From Kibdelosporangium aridum (GTDB lineage: Bacteria; Actinomycetota; Actinomycetes; Mycobacteriales; Pseudonocardiaceae), in assembly GCF_900176515.1 (NCBI RefSeq), contig NZ_FWXV01000011.1, positions 310,001 to 374,000 of the forward strand: a stretch of 64,000 bases of DNA, given 5' to 3'. This document shows positions 26,298-35,623 of the stretch, piece after piece. Position 1 is the stretch's first letter. Each line of letters starts with the position of its first letter. Below the pieces are notes generated by a model. It was not told the origin of the DNA. It searched no databases and worked only from the letters and a program-made list of their open reading frames with translations. The position numbers were made by a program, and so were the translations under genes.

Positions 26298-27287
26298 GTG
26301 ACAAGCCCGTACGACATCGAGGAGATCTTCCCTGGCGAAACGGTCCGGCTTCCCCGATGGCAAGCCGGAAACGCGCCACAGGGCTTGGCCGTGACGCTGC
26401 TGGCCGACTACACCCTCGCCAGCCGGGCCGCGTTGCCGTCGGCTGCCATCGTGGCCCTCCTGGGCGAGGCCGGCGTGAGCCACGCGGGTGCCCGGGCAGC
26501 CATCAGCCGGCTCGCCCGGCGCGGCGTGCTGGAGGTCAGCAGGCAAGGCCGCAACAGTTCCTACCGGCTGACATCCGCCGCCGCGCTCGTGTTGTCCACC
26601 GGCGGCAGGGCGATCGTCTCCTCGGCCGCCGGAACGAAGACCTGGGACCAACAGTGGACGCTGATCGCCTTCTCGCTGCCGCGGGACGCGGTCACCCAGC
26701 GGCGCGAACTGCGCAGCCGCCTGCGATGGCTCGGCTACGCCCCTTTGTACGACGGCCTCTGGATCTCACCACGCGATCTCACCGAACGCACCAGAACACA
26801 GTTGGCCCGGCTCACTTTCGGCACCTTGACCGTGTTCCGCGCCCGGCACGTCGACCTCGACTCGACGATCCGCCGCGACCCCATGGACGCATGGGACACG
26901 GACGCCATTGCCCGGCAGTACGAATCCTTCATCCGGCAGTGGAGCCCACTGCCGGACCGGATACACGCCGCCCGGATCGTCGGCGCTGACGCGGTGCGGG
27001 CCCGTACCGAAGTCATGGACAGCTACCGCCGCCTGCCCATCCTCGACCCCCAGCTACCCATCCAACTGCTCCCGCCGGGCTGGCTGCGAGAGCCCGCCCG
27101 AAACCTGTTCGCCGAGGTCTACGACGGCCTCGCGACGCCGGCCGAGGACTACGTACGGGCGGTGGCGAGCAGGTTCACCACCGACCCCCTTCCCGGCATC
27201 CGCGCCCACACCGTCGCCGACCTGCTCAGCGGCCTGTCGGACACCCGCGATACCGACGAGTCCAGCGCAGAACCAAGCAGGAGTTAG
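26298..27287 (+). CDS. PaaX-family transcriptional regulator
   Basis: 329-aa repressor of the PaaX type, a family best known for sensing phenylacetyl-CoA but also used for other catabolic genes in actinomycetes. The N-terminal winged helix-turn-helix (about 30-110; VSHAGARAAISRLARRGVLEVSRQGRNSSYRLT) is followed by the Cas2-like middle domain (WTLIAFSLPRDAVTQRRELRSRLRWLGYAPLYDGLWISP) and PaaX_C. The start is the GTG at 26298. No paa genes are in the window, so its target is probably the divergent esterase, itself, or genes elsewhere. Confidence 0.87.
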   Translation: MTSPYDIEEIFPGETVRLPRWQAGNAPQGLAVTLLADYTLASRAALPSAAIVALLGEAGVSHAGARAAISRLARRGVLEVSRQGRNSSYRLTSAAALVLSTGGRAIVSSAAGTKTWDQQWTLIAFSLPRDAVTQRRELRSRLRWLGYAPLYDGLWISPRDLTERTRTQLARLTFGTLTVFRARHVDLDSTIRRDPMDAWDTDAIARQYESFIRQWSPLPDRIHAARIVGADAVRARTEVMDSYRRLPILDPQLPIQLLPPGWLREPARNLFAEVYDGLATPAEDYVRAVASRFTTDPLPGIRAHTVADLLSGLSDTRDTDESSAEPSRS

Positions 27288-27321
27288 AACTGGACCACCA
27301 AGCGAGGGCGCCAACACTGTG

Positions 27322-28344
27322 CTAGTTCTGCCGTTTGCCGCTGGTGATGCGCGACATCACCAGCGCGACCAGGATGATCGTGCCGTTGAGTGCGCCGATC
27401 CACTGCGCGGGCACACCGGCGAGGGTGAGCACGTTCTGGATCATGTAGAGCAGCAGGATTCCGGTGAAGGCGCCGAAAATGGTGCCACGGCCGCCGTTGA
27501 GGCTGACGCCGCCGATCACCGCTGCCGCGAACACGGTGAAGATGTATCCGTCGCCCTGTGCGGCGGCCACGGAAGCGAGCCGGCCGGAAAGCAACAGCCC
27601 GCCGAGTGCGGCGAGGGCGCTGGCCGTGATGAGGACGATCCAGATGATGCGATCGGTCCGGATGCCCGCGGCCTTCGCCGCGTCCACGTTGCCGCCGATC
27701 GCGTAGAGACTGCGGCCGAACCGGGTGTGGCCCAACAGGATGATGCCACCGGCGAACAACAGCAGGCACAGCCAGATCGATGCCGGGATACCGGCCCACA
27801 GCGTGGTTCCGAGGTACAGCATGGAATCGGGCAGGCCGAAGAACGTCTGTCCACCTGAGACACCAGTGAGCAGGCCGCGCAGGACGATCAGCATGCCGAG
27901 GGTGACCACGAACCCGCTCAGCCCGAACCGGACGATCAGCAGGGCGTTGAGCGCGCCGACCAGTACCCCGACGAGGAGTACCACGGGCAGCGCGGCCCAG
28001 CCGGGCAGCAGGCCAAGGGAATGACCGCCGGTGATCGTCAGCCAGGCCGCCACTCCCGGCGCCAGGCCGAACGTGGACTCCAATGAGAGGTCCATCTTGC
28101 CGACGACGAGCACCATGGTCTGGGCGAGCACCAGCAGTGCTATCTCCGACATGGTCTGCACGATGTTGATCACGTTGTCGTATTGCAGGAACACCGGGTT
28201 GACCAACTGTCCGACGACAGCGATGGCGATGATCCCGGGTACCAGCGCGAAGTCGCGCAGGCGGGCGAGGGCGATTCGGCGTGACGGCACGGCACCGGAC
28301 TCGGTCCGCGACTCGACGCGTAACGCGGCGGGACTGTCAGGCAT
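27322..28344 (-). CDS. Ribose-type sugar ABC transporter permease
   Basis: 340-aa integral membrane protein of the RbsC/BPD_transp_2 family, with about ten hydrophobic helices and the conserved segment ALNALLIVRFGLSGFVVTLGMLIVLRGL and later GTIFGAFTGILLLYMIQNVL. The ATG at 28344 (MPDSPAALRV) overlaps the end of the ATPase gene by 8 bp and has GGAG upstream. It is the last gene of the operon fuconate dehydratase - binding protein - ATPase - permease, so it likely imports L-fucose or a related sugar. The substrate is inferred from context only. Confidence 0.9.
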   Translation of the reverse strand: MPDSPAALRVESRTESGAVPSRRIALARLRDFALVPGIIAIAVVGQLVNPVFLQYDNVINIVQTMSEIALLVLAQTMVLVVGKMDLSLESTFGLAPGVAAWLTITGGHSLGLLPGWAALPVVLLVGVLVGALNALLIVRFGLSGFVVTLGMLIVLRGLLTGVSGGQTFFGLPDSMLYLGTTLWAGIPASIWLCLLLFAGGIILLGHTRFGRSLYAIGGNVDAAKAAGIRTDRIIWIVLITASALAALGGLLLSGRLASVAAAQGDGYIFTVFAAAVIGGVSLNGGRGTIFGAFTGILLLYMIQNVLTLAGVPAQWIGALNGTIILVALVMSRITSGKRQN

Positions 28345-29836
28345 CGAGGTCGACTCCTTCCATGGCGGCCACGACATCTCGGTCCTGCCAGCCTGCGGGC
28401 AGTTCGGTGGTCAGCCGTCCATGCACCATGACCAGCAACCGGTCGCACAGCCTCAGGTCGTCCAGTTCGTCGGAGGCGATCAGCACCGCGGTGCCTTGGG
28501 CGGCGGCTTCGGCGACCTTGCCGAGGAGGAACTCCTTGGAGCGCACGTCCACTCCGGCGGTCGGCGTGATCAGCACCAGCAGGCGGGGATCCGCGGCCAG
28601 TGCCCTGGCCATGACGACCTTCTGCTGGTTGCCGCCGGACAACGCCGACACCGGCAGTTCGGGGCCTGGGGTCTTGACCTCAAGCCGGGTGATCATCGCC
28701 CCGGCCAGCCGGTCACGCTCGCCCGCACGCACGAAGACCCCCGGTCCGAGCCGGTCCATCACCGTCATGGTGATGTTGTCCGCAATGGACATCTCGGGCA
28801 CGAAACCCTGGTGGTGACGGTCTTCCGGGACAAACCCGATTCCGGCGGCGAGTGCCGCCGGAACGTCGCCGGGACGAGGACTGTCGCCTCCGATGAGGAT
28901 GGATCCGCTGCTGGCCTTGCGCAGCCCGGTGAGGGTCTCGGCGAGTTCGGTCTTGCCACTGCCGCCTGCCCCGGCCAAGCCGACGATCTCGCCTGGCGCG
29001 ATGTCGAAGGACACGGTGTGGTACAAGGAATCGAGGCTCAATTCGCGTACCTCGAGCACCGGTCGCAAGCCCTTCTTGACCGATGTGGCCCGGGTTTCCG
29101 CCGTGACGGCGTTCTCACCGGTCATCGCCGCGACGAGATCGGCCTTGGGCAGTTGGGCCACCGGTGCGGTCATGACGTGCCTGGCGTCGCGGTACACCGT
29201 GACCGTGTCGCAGATCTCGTAGACCTCGTCCAAGTGGTGGCTGATGTACAGGAACGTGACGCCCTGCCGCTGTAACTCGGTGATGTGCCGGAACAGTCGG
29301 GTGATGGCGGCCCCGTCAAGCTGTGCGGTCGGCTCGTCGAGGATGACGAACCGCGCGCCGAACGACAGCGATCGCGCGATCTCGACGAACTGCCGCTGCT
29401 CCACACCCAGCTCCCCCGCCATCCGCCGGACGTCGACGTCCACCGACCAGCGTTCGAGCAGTTCAGTGGCCTGCCTGCGGACCGAACGCCAACGGATGAG
29501 GCCACCGCGGGTCTCCTGCCGGTTCAGCATGACGTTCTCGGCCACCGACAGCTCCGGGATGATCGTCGATCTCTGGTACACGCAGGCGACCTTGGCACGC
29601 CAGGCGTCCCGATCGGACAGTCCCGGCGCCGGTCGCCCATCCAGTTGTACGGTCCCGGAATCCGGTTCGCTCAGTCCAGTGAGGATGGACACCAGAGTCG
29701 ACTTGCCCGCGCCGTTGCGACCGACGAGGGCGTGTGTATGTCCAGGAAGGACAGTAAGGTCGGCATGGTCCAGCGCGACCGTGGCACCGAACCGCTTGAC
29801 CAGCTGACGTGCCTCGGCGACCGGCACCGTGCTCAT
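28337..29836 (-). CDS. Ribose-type sugar ABC transporter ATPase (two ABC domains)
   Basis: 499-aa cytoplasmic ATPase of RbsA type. The first domain has Walker A GRNGAGKST and Walker B RFVILDEPTAQL; its signature is degenerate (LGVEQRQFVEIARSL). The second has a shortened Walker A, GAGGSGKTE, and an intact signature LSGGNQQKVVMARAL, the usual asymmetry of these tandem ATPases. It is the third gene of the fucose-type import operon, 27 bp after the binding-protein gene and overlapping the permease gene. Confidence 0.92.
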   Translation of the reverse strand: MSTVPVAEARQLVKRFGATVALDHADLTVLPGHTHALVGRNGAGKSTLVSILTGLSEPDSGTVQLDGRPAPGLSDRDAWRAKVACVYQRSTIIPELSVAENVMLNRQETRGGLIRWRSVRRQATELLERWSVDVDVRRMAGELGVEQRQFVEIARSLSFGARFVILDEPTAQLDGAAITRLFRHITELQRQGVTFLYISHHLDEVYEICDTVTVYRDARHVMTAPVAQLPKADLVAAMTGENAVTAETRATSVKKGLRPVLEVRELSLDSLYHTVSFDIAPGEIVGLAGAGGSGKTELAETLTGLRKASSGSILIGGDSPRPGDVPAALAAGIGFVPEDRHHQGFVPEMSIADNITMTVMDRLGPGVFVRAGERDRLAGAMITRLEVKTPGPELPVSALSGGNQQKVVMARALAADPRLLVLITPTAGVDVRSKEFLLGKVAEAAAQGTAVLIASDELDDLRLCDRLLVMVHGRLTTELPAGWQDRDVVAAMEGVDLDA

Positions 29837-29863
29837 GTTTCGTCTCCTCCTCCGCAGGCGCGA

Positions 29864-30910
29864 TCAGCTCTTGCTGTTGCCCCACAAGGACTTGTCGTCG
29901 ACCTTGACACTGGTTACCGGCCCGAAGGTGCCGCCGTCCGCGGTGACCAGCGGCGCGGCCAGCTGGTCCTCCATCAGGCCCTCCCGAACCTGCACGATCG
30001 TGCTGTCGTGATCGGTCTTGCCCGCTACCGGCGTCTTGCCGTCGATGGCGTCCTTGATGTACTGCAGCGAGTACTTGGCGAACTGGTCAGCGGGCTGCGA
30101 CACGGTGGCATCGATCTCCCCCGCCCGGATCTTGTCCAGTTCCTCGGGAATACCGTCGTTGGACACGATGAACACGTGCTTCGGGTCAGCGGCGGGCACG
30201 AGCAGCCCGCGCTGCTTGAGAATCTGGAGGGTTCCCGCGAGCGCGAAGCTGGACTGCATGTAGACGCCCTTGATGTCCGGGTTCGCGGTCAGCCGGACCT
30301 GGAGTTTCTGGGCCGCGGTGTTCGCGTCCCAGTTGGTGGCCTCGCCGAAGACCGTGACCCCGGGGAAGTTCGCCTTCATGCACTCGTTGAAGGCCTCGGT
30401 GCGGTCCCGTCCGTTGATCGAGGCCAGATCGCCTTGCAGCATCACGACCTTGCCCGCACCACCCAGTTTCGCACCGAGGAACCGGCACGCTTTCTCGCCG
30501 TACGCCCGGTTGTCCGCCCGGACGACCATGTAGACGTTGCCCTGATCCGGCCTGGTGTCCACGGACACGACCGGGATCTTCTTACTGGCCAACTGTTGCA
30601 GCGTCGGGATGACCGCCGCGGTGTCCTGCGGCGCCATCACCACGCCCTTGACGCCTTGGCTGATCATCGTCTGCACGTTCGCGGTCAGGGTGGCGACGTC
30701 GTTCTGCGAGTTCGTGGTCTTCAACTCCAGCCCGGACTGCCCGCCGAACTGCGGCACGTACTTGATGTAGGCGTTCCAGAAGTCGGTGTCGGAGCGTGGA
30801 TAGTCGACGCCCACGACGGTCGCCCCGGACGAGGTGGCGGTACCCCCGCCGCTGCAAGCGGCCAACGCGGCTGCGGTGAGCACGCCGGCACACAGGTGCT
30901 GGAACTTCAT
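29864..30910 (-). CDS. Sugar-binding lipoprotein of a ribose-type ABC transporter
   Basis: 348-aa periplasmic-binding-protein-like lipoprotein. Lipobox LTAAALAAC places the lipid on Cys19. The Peripla_BP_4 fold shows GVDYPRSDTDFWNAY, QGVKGVVMAPQDTAAVIP, VDTRPDQGN and a hinge IVSNDGIPEELDKI. It captures a sugar for the ATPase and permease encoded downstream. The ATG at 30910 has GAGGAGAGG upstream; the frame is open further upstream but runs antisense to the dehydratase gene. The gene sits 41 bp after the fuconate dehydratase stop, consistent with L-fucose or a fucose-like ligand. Confidence 0.9.
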   Translation of the reverse strand: MKFQHLCAGVLTAAALAACSGGGTATSSGATVVGVDYPRSDTDFWNAYIKYVPQFGGQSGLELKTTNSQNDVATLTANVQTMISQGVKGVVMAPQDTAAVIPTLQQLASKKIPVVSVDTRPDQGNVYMVVRADNRAYGEKACRFLGAKLGGAGKVVMLQGDLASINGRDRTEAFNECMKANFPGVTVFGEATNWDANTAAQKLQVRLTANPDIKGVYMQSSFALAGTLQILKQRGLLVPAADPKHVFIVSNDGIPEELDKIRAGEIDATVSQPADQFAKYSLQYIKDAIDGKTPVAGKTDHDSTIVQVREGLMEDQLAAPLVTADGGTFGPVTSVKVDDKSLWGNSKS

Positions 30911-30951
30911 GACCTCTCCTCGTTGACAGGTTCTCTGGCGAAGGTGGCCCC

Positions 30952-32265
30952 TCACGCGACCACCGCCTTGGTCTCGCGCCACGCCGGGCCGTCGGGAAAC
31001 CGGTAGCGAGCAACGGAATCCGCGTGCAGCCGGGCGCCGAGTCCGGGTGTCAGCGGCGCGAGGTATCTCCCGGCCTCGATTCGCACCGGGTCGACGAAGT
31101 GCTCGTGCAGGTGGTCCACGTACTCGATGACACGGTCCTGCTGCGTACCGCTGACCGCGACGAAGTCGAACATCGACAGGTGCTGCACCATCTCGCAGAG
31201 CCCGACACCACCCGCGTGCGGGCACACGGGAACGCCGAACTTGGCCGCCAGCAACAGGATCGCGATGTTCTCGGTCACCCCCGCGACCCGGCTGGCGTCG
31301 AGTTGCAGGATGTCGATCGCATCCGCCTGCAGCAACTGCTTGAACATCACGGCGTTGTGCGTGTGTTCGCCGGTGGCCACCTTGATCGGCGCCACCGCCC
31401 GGCGGATCGCGGCGTGCCCCAGCACATCGTCCGGCGACGTCGGTTCCTCGATCCAATACGGGTCGAACTGCGCCAGCGGCCGCAGCCAGTCGATGGCCTG
31501 CCCGACGCCCCACGCCTGGTTGGCGTCGATGGCGATCCGGATACCGGGCCCGACGACCTCACGCGCCAGCCGCAGCCGCCTGACGTCCTCGTGCAGATCG
31601 GCACCGACCTTGAGCTTGATCTGGCTGAATCCGTCGTTGACCGCCGCCGCCGCGAGCGTGGCCAGCTTCTCCGGCGAATAGCCGAGCCAGCCTGGAGTCG
31701 TGGTGTACGCGGGATAGCCCGACGCGAGCAGTTCGGCCTGGCGAGCGGCACGCCCTGGTTCGGCGCGGCGGAGGATGTCCAGCGCCTCATCGCGGGTAAG
31801 CGCTTCCTGGAGGTAACGGAAGTCGACGAGGTCCACCAACTCGTCGGGCGACATCTCGGCGAGCAGGCGCCAGACTGGTTTGCCTTCGCGGCGTGCCCGC
31901 AAATCCCAGGCCGCGTTGACGATCGCGGCCGCGGCCATGTGGATGGCTCCCTTGTCCGGGCCCAGCCACCTCAACTGGCTGTCTCCAGTCAGGCGACGAG
32001 AGAACGCTCCGAGATCGGCGAACGCGTCGGCCACAGGCATGCCCAGCACGAGCGGCACCAGCGCGCGGACGGCAGCGACTTGGACGTCGTTGCCGCGGCC
32101 GACAGTGAATGCGAGGCCGTACCCTTCCTCACCGGCGCTCGTCCGGATGGTCACGTAGGCCGCCGAGTAGTCGGGTTCCGGGTTCATCGCGTCCGACCCG
32201 TCCAAGCTGAGTGAGGTCGGGAACCGAACGTCCAAGGCTTCGATGGCACTGATCACTTCGACCAC
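30952..32265 (-). CDS. L-fuconate dehydratase (enolase superfamily)
   Basis: 437-aa member of the mandelate-racemase branch. It dehydrates L-fuconate to 2-keto-3-deoxy-L-fuconate in the non-phosphorylative fucose pathway. The N-terminal signature [18 protein letters not shown] is characteristic of FucD. Active-site elements are visible: the KxK motif in QIKLKVGAD, metal ligands in [18 protein letters not shown] and ATGEHTHN, and a late PHAGGVGL histidine. The GTG at 32265 has GAGAGGTGA upstream. It heads the operon with the sugar importer. The two operator-like sites in its upstream region are shared with the fucosidase region, fitting a fucose pathway. Confidence 0.9.
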   Translation of the reverse strand: MVEVISAIEALDVRFPTSLSLDGSDAMNPEPDYSAAYVTIRTSAGEEGYGLAFTVGRGNDVQVAAVRALVPLVLGMPVADAFADLGAFSRRLTGDSQLRWLGPDKGAIHMAAAAIVNAAWDLRARREGKPVWRLLAEMSPDELVDLVDFRYLQEALTRDEALDILRRAEPGRAARQAELLASGYPAYTTTPGWLGYSPEKLATLAAAAVNDGFSQIKLKVGADLHEDVRRLRLAREVVGPGIRIAIDANQAWGVGQAIDWLRPLAQFDPYWIEEPTSPDDVLGHAAIRRAVAPIKVATGEHTHNAVMFKQLLQADAIDILQLDASRVAGVTENIAILLLAAKFGVPVCPHAGGVGLCEMVQHLSMFDFVAVSGTQQDRVIEYVDHLHEHFVDPVRIEAGRYLAPLTPGLGARLHADSVARYRFPDGPAWRETKAVVA

Positions 32266-32299
32266 GTGATCACCTCTCGCTCGGTCCTCACCACTGCGG

Positions 32300-32317
32300 A
32301 GACATCACATGTATGGC
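32300..32317. promoter_or_regulatory. Fucose-type operator copy near the dehydratase start
   Basis: Sequence AGACATCACATGTATGGC matches 15 of 18 bases of the site at 17807-17824. It lies about 35 bp upstream of the dehydratase GTG, where a bound repressor would block transcription. Confidence 0.55.
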
Positions 32318-32363
32318 TACGCCATCAACCTAAGAATGTCCAGATTCGATCCGAATAGCGTCG

Positions 32364-32381
32364 ATACATCATATGTTTGTT
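32364..32381. promoter_or_regulatory. Fucose-type operator between dehydratase and FadR-type genes
   Basis: Sequence ATACATCATATGTTTGTT, in the middle of the divergent intergenic region and about 110 bp before the regulator start. It is the best match to the copy near GH95. The likely ligand is the adjacent FadR/GntR-type regulator. Confidence 0.6.
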
Positions 32382-32491
32382 AGGTTGACGCCACCGCAAC
32401 CACGCGACTACCGGCCACCACGTCACTACGATGGGATGGACCAGGCCCGATATCCGTCCGGCCGCCTGAGGTGTCGAGGAGTTCAGCCGAG

Positions 32492-33193
32492 ATGTCACTG
32501 ACCGACGAGGCCATCTCGCGGATCCGTGAGCTGGTTCGGTCTGGCCGGTTCCCGGCTGGTGCGAAGCTGCCTGCCGAGCATGAGCTGACCGCGGAGCTCG
32601 GCATGTCGCGCAGCCCGGTGCGTGAGGCTGTGAAGGCGTTGGCGGTGGCCGGTGTCCTCGATGTGCGTCGTGGTGACGGCACGTACGTCACCAGCCTCGC
32701 GCCGAGCCTGCTGCTGGCGGGGCTGGGCAGCGCGGTGGAACTCATGCAGGGCAACACACTGCTTGAACTGATGGAGGTCCGTCGGCTGCTGGAACCCGCC
32801 GCGACGGCACTGGCCGCGACCCGGATATCGCAGGCCGATCTGGCGGTCGTGCACGAGCACCTGCAGGCGATGCATGCGGCCGCCGACGATGTCGAACTGC
32901 TGAACTTCCACGACGCGGCCTTTCACCGCGCGGTGATCACCGCCACGGGCAACGAGGCGCTGGCGACGCTGCTGGACGGGATCTCCAGCAGAACCTTGCG
33001 GGCAAGGGTATGGCGGGGCATGACCGACAACAACGCGGCACCTCTCACCTTGGCCCAGCACACCGCGATTTATCAGGCGTTGGTCGACGGTGATGCAGCT
33101 GCGGCGCACGCGACCGCTTTGATCCATGTCGGTACGTCCGAGCGCTGGCTGCGCGAGCACATGGCCGAGGGCGATGGAGAAGCCACCTTCTAG
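32492..33193 (+). CDS. FadR/GntR-family regulator, probable fucose-pathway repressor
   Basis: 233-aa regulator. The N-terminal winged helix (about 1-70; AISRIRELVRSGRFPAGAKLPAEHELTAELGMSRSPVREAVKALA) is of GntR type and the C-terminal FCD domain (about 85-215) contains the metal-binding histidine/aspartate pattern (FHDAAFHRAVI, LAQHTAIYQAL). It is divergent from the fuconate dehydratase/importer operon and likely controls it through the shared sites. I start at the ATG at 32492, since AGGAG lies about 11 nt upstream; an in-frame GTG at 32471 would add seven residues. Confidence 0.88.
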   Translation: MSLTDEAISRIRELVRSGRFPAGAKLPAEHELTAELGMSRSPVREAVKALAVAGVLDVRRGDGTYVTSLAPSLLLAGLGSAVELMQGNTLLELMEVRRLLEPAATALAATRISQADLAVVHEHLQAMHAAADDVELLNFHDAAFHRAVITATGNEALATLLDGISSRTLRARVWRGMTDNNAAPLTLAQHTAIYQALVDGDAAAAHATALIHVGTSERWLREHMAEGDGEATF

Positions 33194-33221
33194 GCACCGT
33201 CGTTGGTCCGTCGCCTGGCGC

Positions 33222-34727
33222 CTACGCGGTCCGCAGCCGGATCATGTTCCAGGACAGTGCAGGCAGCACCGCGGTGATCGTTCCGTCGGCGGTCTTCACG
33301 TCGGCCAATCGGGTCGGGGTGACCCGGTCCGGGTTGTCGCGGGTGTTGGTGGCGTCGGGATCCTCGTCGAACAGCGCCACGTGCTCGCCGATCGCCAGGC
33401 TCGGCAACGACCGTATGTCGATGTCGAGTGTCAGTGGCTCGTGTTGGTCGCGGTTGACCGCGAAGAGCGTGACCGCACCGGATTCCTCGTGGTGGACTGC
33501 GGTGGCGTCAACGACCGGTACCTCCCCCATCCATGAGGTCTCGTAGGTGGGGCTGATGGGCTCGACCCGCAGGACGACCCCGCGCCCATGGCGGGATGTC
33601 AGTGCGTACGGATGGAAGGTGGTCTGCCGCCACGCCGGACCGTCCGGTTCGGACCGGATCGGTGCGATGACGTTGACGAGCTGGGCGAGACAGGCGATCT
33701 TCACCCGGTCGGCGTGGCGCAGCAAGGAGATCAGCAGGCTGCCGACCACGACCGCGTCGACCACCGAGTACTCGTCCTCGATGAGGCGCGGGTGTGTGGC
33801 CACGTCGAGGTTGTCCGGACCGGCGAACCTCTTTTGGTACCAGACATTCCACTCGTCGAAGGCGAGGTTGACGCGCTTCTTGTGCTGTCCTGCGCCACGG
33901 ACGTGGTCGCAGGTGGCGATGACCGACTCGATGAACCGGTCCATGTTGGTCCCGCTGGCGAGAAAGCTGCCACGATCGTCGCCGCGTTGTTCGTAGTAGC
34001 TGTGCAGTGAGACGTAGTCGACCAGGTCGTACGTCTCGCTGAGCACAGTCGCCTCCCACGTGCCGAACGTCGGCATCCGTTGGTGCGAACTGCCACACAC
34101 GACCAGCTCGATCGACGGGTCGACCCGCCGCATCGCCTTCGCTGTCTCGGCTGCGAGTCGCGCGTACTCCTCCGCGGTCTTGTGGCCGATCTGCCACGGC
34201 CCGTCCATCTCGTTGCCCAGGCACCACAGTTTGATGCCGTGTGGCTCCGCGGTTCCGTTCCGGCGGCGCAAATCGGACCAGTAGGTGCCGCCTGGGTGGT
34301 TGGTGTACTCGACGAGGTTCTGGGCCGCCTCAATGCCCCTGGTGCCGAGGTTGACCGCCATCATCGGCTCGCTGCCGACCTTGCGGGTCCATTTCGTGAA
34401 CTCGTCGAGGCCCACCTCGTTGGTCTCCACCGAGCGCCAGGCGAGATCGAGCCGGGCCGGCCGCTTCTCCCGCGGGCCCACGCCGTCTTCCCAGGTGTAG
34501 CCGGACACGAAGTTCCCGCCCGGGTACCGTATGAGCGGCGGGTCGAGTTCCCTGACCAGTTCGGCGACGTCGCCCCGGAACCCCTCACCGTCCGCGGTGG
34601 CGTGGCCCGGCTCGTAGATTCCGGTGTAGACGCACCGGCCCATGTGTTCCACAAAGGACCCGTAGAGGCGTGGGTCCACCTCGCCGATGCGAAACGCGGG
34701 GTCGATCGTCAACGCGACGTGCTGCAT
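33222..34727 (-). CDS. GH51 alpha-L-arabinofuranosidase
   Basis: 501-aa intracellular enzyme that removes terminal arabinofuranose from imported arabino-oligosaccharides. It has no signal peptide. The N-terminal IDPAFRIGEVDPRLYGSFVEHMGR and RYPGGNFVSGYTWEDGVGP are hallmark GH51 segments. Glu173 in CLGNEMDG is the acid/base and Glu291 in AFDEWNVWY the nucleophile; a C-terminal beta-sandwich completes it. It is the last gene of a LacI - binding protein - permease - permease - GH51 operon, which fits intracellular processing of the transported sugar. Confidence 0.94.
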   Translation of the reverse strand: MQHVALTIDPAFRIGEVDPRLYGSFVEHMGRCVYTGIYEPGHATADGEGFRGDVAELVRELDPPLIRYPGGNFVSGYTWEDGVGPREKRPARLDLAWRSVETNEVGLDEFTKWTRKVGSEPMMAVNLGTRGIEAAQNLVEYTNHPGGTYWSDLRRRNGTAEPHGIKLWCLGNEMDGPWQIGHKTAEEYARLAAETAKAMRRVDPSIELVVCGSSHQRMPTFGTWEATVLSETYDLVDYVSLHSYYEQRGDDRGSFLASGTNMDRFIESVIATCDHVRGAGQHKKRVNLAFDEWNVWYQKRFAGPDNLDVATHPRLIEDEYSVVDAVVVGSLLISLLRHADRVKIACLAQLVNVIAPIRSEPDGPAWRQTTFHPYALTSRHGRGVVLRVEPISPTYETSWMGEVPVVDATAVHHEESGAVTLFAVNRDQHEPLTLDIDIRSLPSLAIGEHVALFDEDPDATNTRDNPDRVTPTRLADVKTADGTITAVLPALSWNMIRLRTA

Positions 34728-34730
34728 GAA

Positions 34731-35621
34731 CTATCCCTTCAGGCCGGTGCCGGCGATTCCTTCGACAATGCGGCGCTGGAAAAGCAGGAACACCAGCACC
34801 AGTGGAAGTGCGCCGAGAATGGCCGAGGCCATCGTGTCGGCGTAACGGATCCCGTACGAGCCCTGCACCGTCGCCAGACCGACCGGGATCGTCATGATGT
34901 CCGGGTTGGTCAGCGCGAGCAGCGGCCACAGCAGGTCGTTCCACGCCCAGACGAAACTGAAGATCGCCACCGCCGACACGGCCGGGCGCGCGAGGGGCAG
35001 CACGATCCGCCGGTAGGTATGGAAGAAACTCGCTCCGTCGATGCGCGCTGCCTCGTCGAGGTCCTTGGGAATTCCGTCGAAGAACTGTTTGAAGACGAAC
35101 ACCGCGATCGCGGTGGGGATCGCGGGCAGGATCACTGCCCAGTACGTGTTCAACAAGTCGACAGCGCCGAGCTCGCGGAACTGCGGCACGATCAGCACCT
35201 GGCGCGGGATCATGATCCCGATCAGGATGAACCAGAACGCCAGCCAGCGGTACCGGAACCGCATGCGGGACAACGCATAAGCGGCCAGGCTGGCGGTGAG
35301 CACCGTCCCGGTCGCCGCGAGCGCCGAGATGATGAAGCTCGCGGCGTACCAGTTGATGATGTTGCCCTCGGCGAGGATCGTCTGGAACGAGGCGAGAGTG
35401 GGGTTCTCGATGACCCAGGTCGGGTCGATGGTCTCGCCGTTGGGTTTGAGGGCGGTGTCAAGGGCCCAGGCCAGCGGCACGAGCCACAGCAGAGCGAACG
35501 CGATGAGCACCCCGGTGCAGCACCGGTTGAACAGGCGTGTGCGGCGGTCCGCGGACGCGGCGTAGCGCTCCGCCTGTGTGGCGGTCAGCGGCTGGGCGTC
35601 TTTGTGCGCGAGGATTGCCAT
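34731..35621 (-). CDS. Carbohydrate ABC transporter permease, MalG-type
   Basis: 296-aa membrane protein with six helices and the EAA loop DEAARIDGASFFHTYRRIVLPL, which docks on the ATPase. It belongs to the CUT1 subfamily. The ATG at 35621 starts 2 bp after the stop of the partner permease and only 3 bp separate its own stop from the GH51 start. No ATPase gene is in the operon; CUT1 systems in actinomycetes commonly use a shared MsiK-type ATPase encoded elsewhere. The likely substrate is an arabino-oligosaccharide, judging from the GH51 gene. Confidence 0.92.
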   Translation of the reverse strand: MAILAHKDAQPLTATQAERYAASADRRTRLFNRCCTGVLIAFALLWLVPLAWALDTALKPNGETIDPTWVIENPTLASFQTILAEGNIINWYAASFIISALAATGTVLTASLAAYALSRMRFRYRWLAFWFILIGIMIPRQVLIVPQFRELGAVDLLNTYWAVILPAIPTAIAVFVFKQFFDGIPKDLDEAARIDGASFFHTYRRIVLPLARPAVSAVAIFSFVWAWNDLLWPLLALTNPDIMTIPVGLATVQGSYGIRYADTMASAILGALPLVLVFLLFQRRIVEGIAGTGLKG

Positions 35622-35623
35622 GT

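Noticed and set aside
27280-27330. AGAACT/AGTTCT inverted repeat between convergent PaaX-like and permease genes as a terminator
   Set aside because: Only 6 bp of stem with a loop of about 30 nt, so it is not a credible terminator hairpin.
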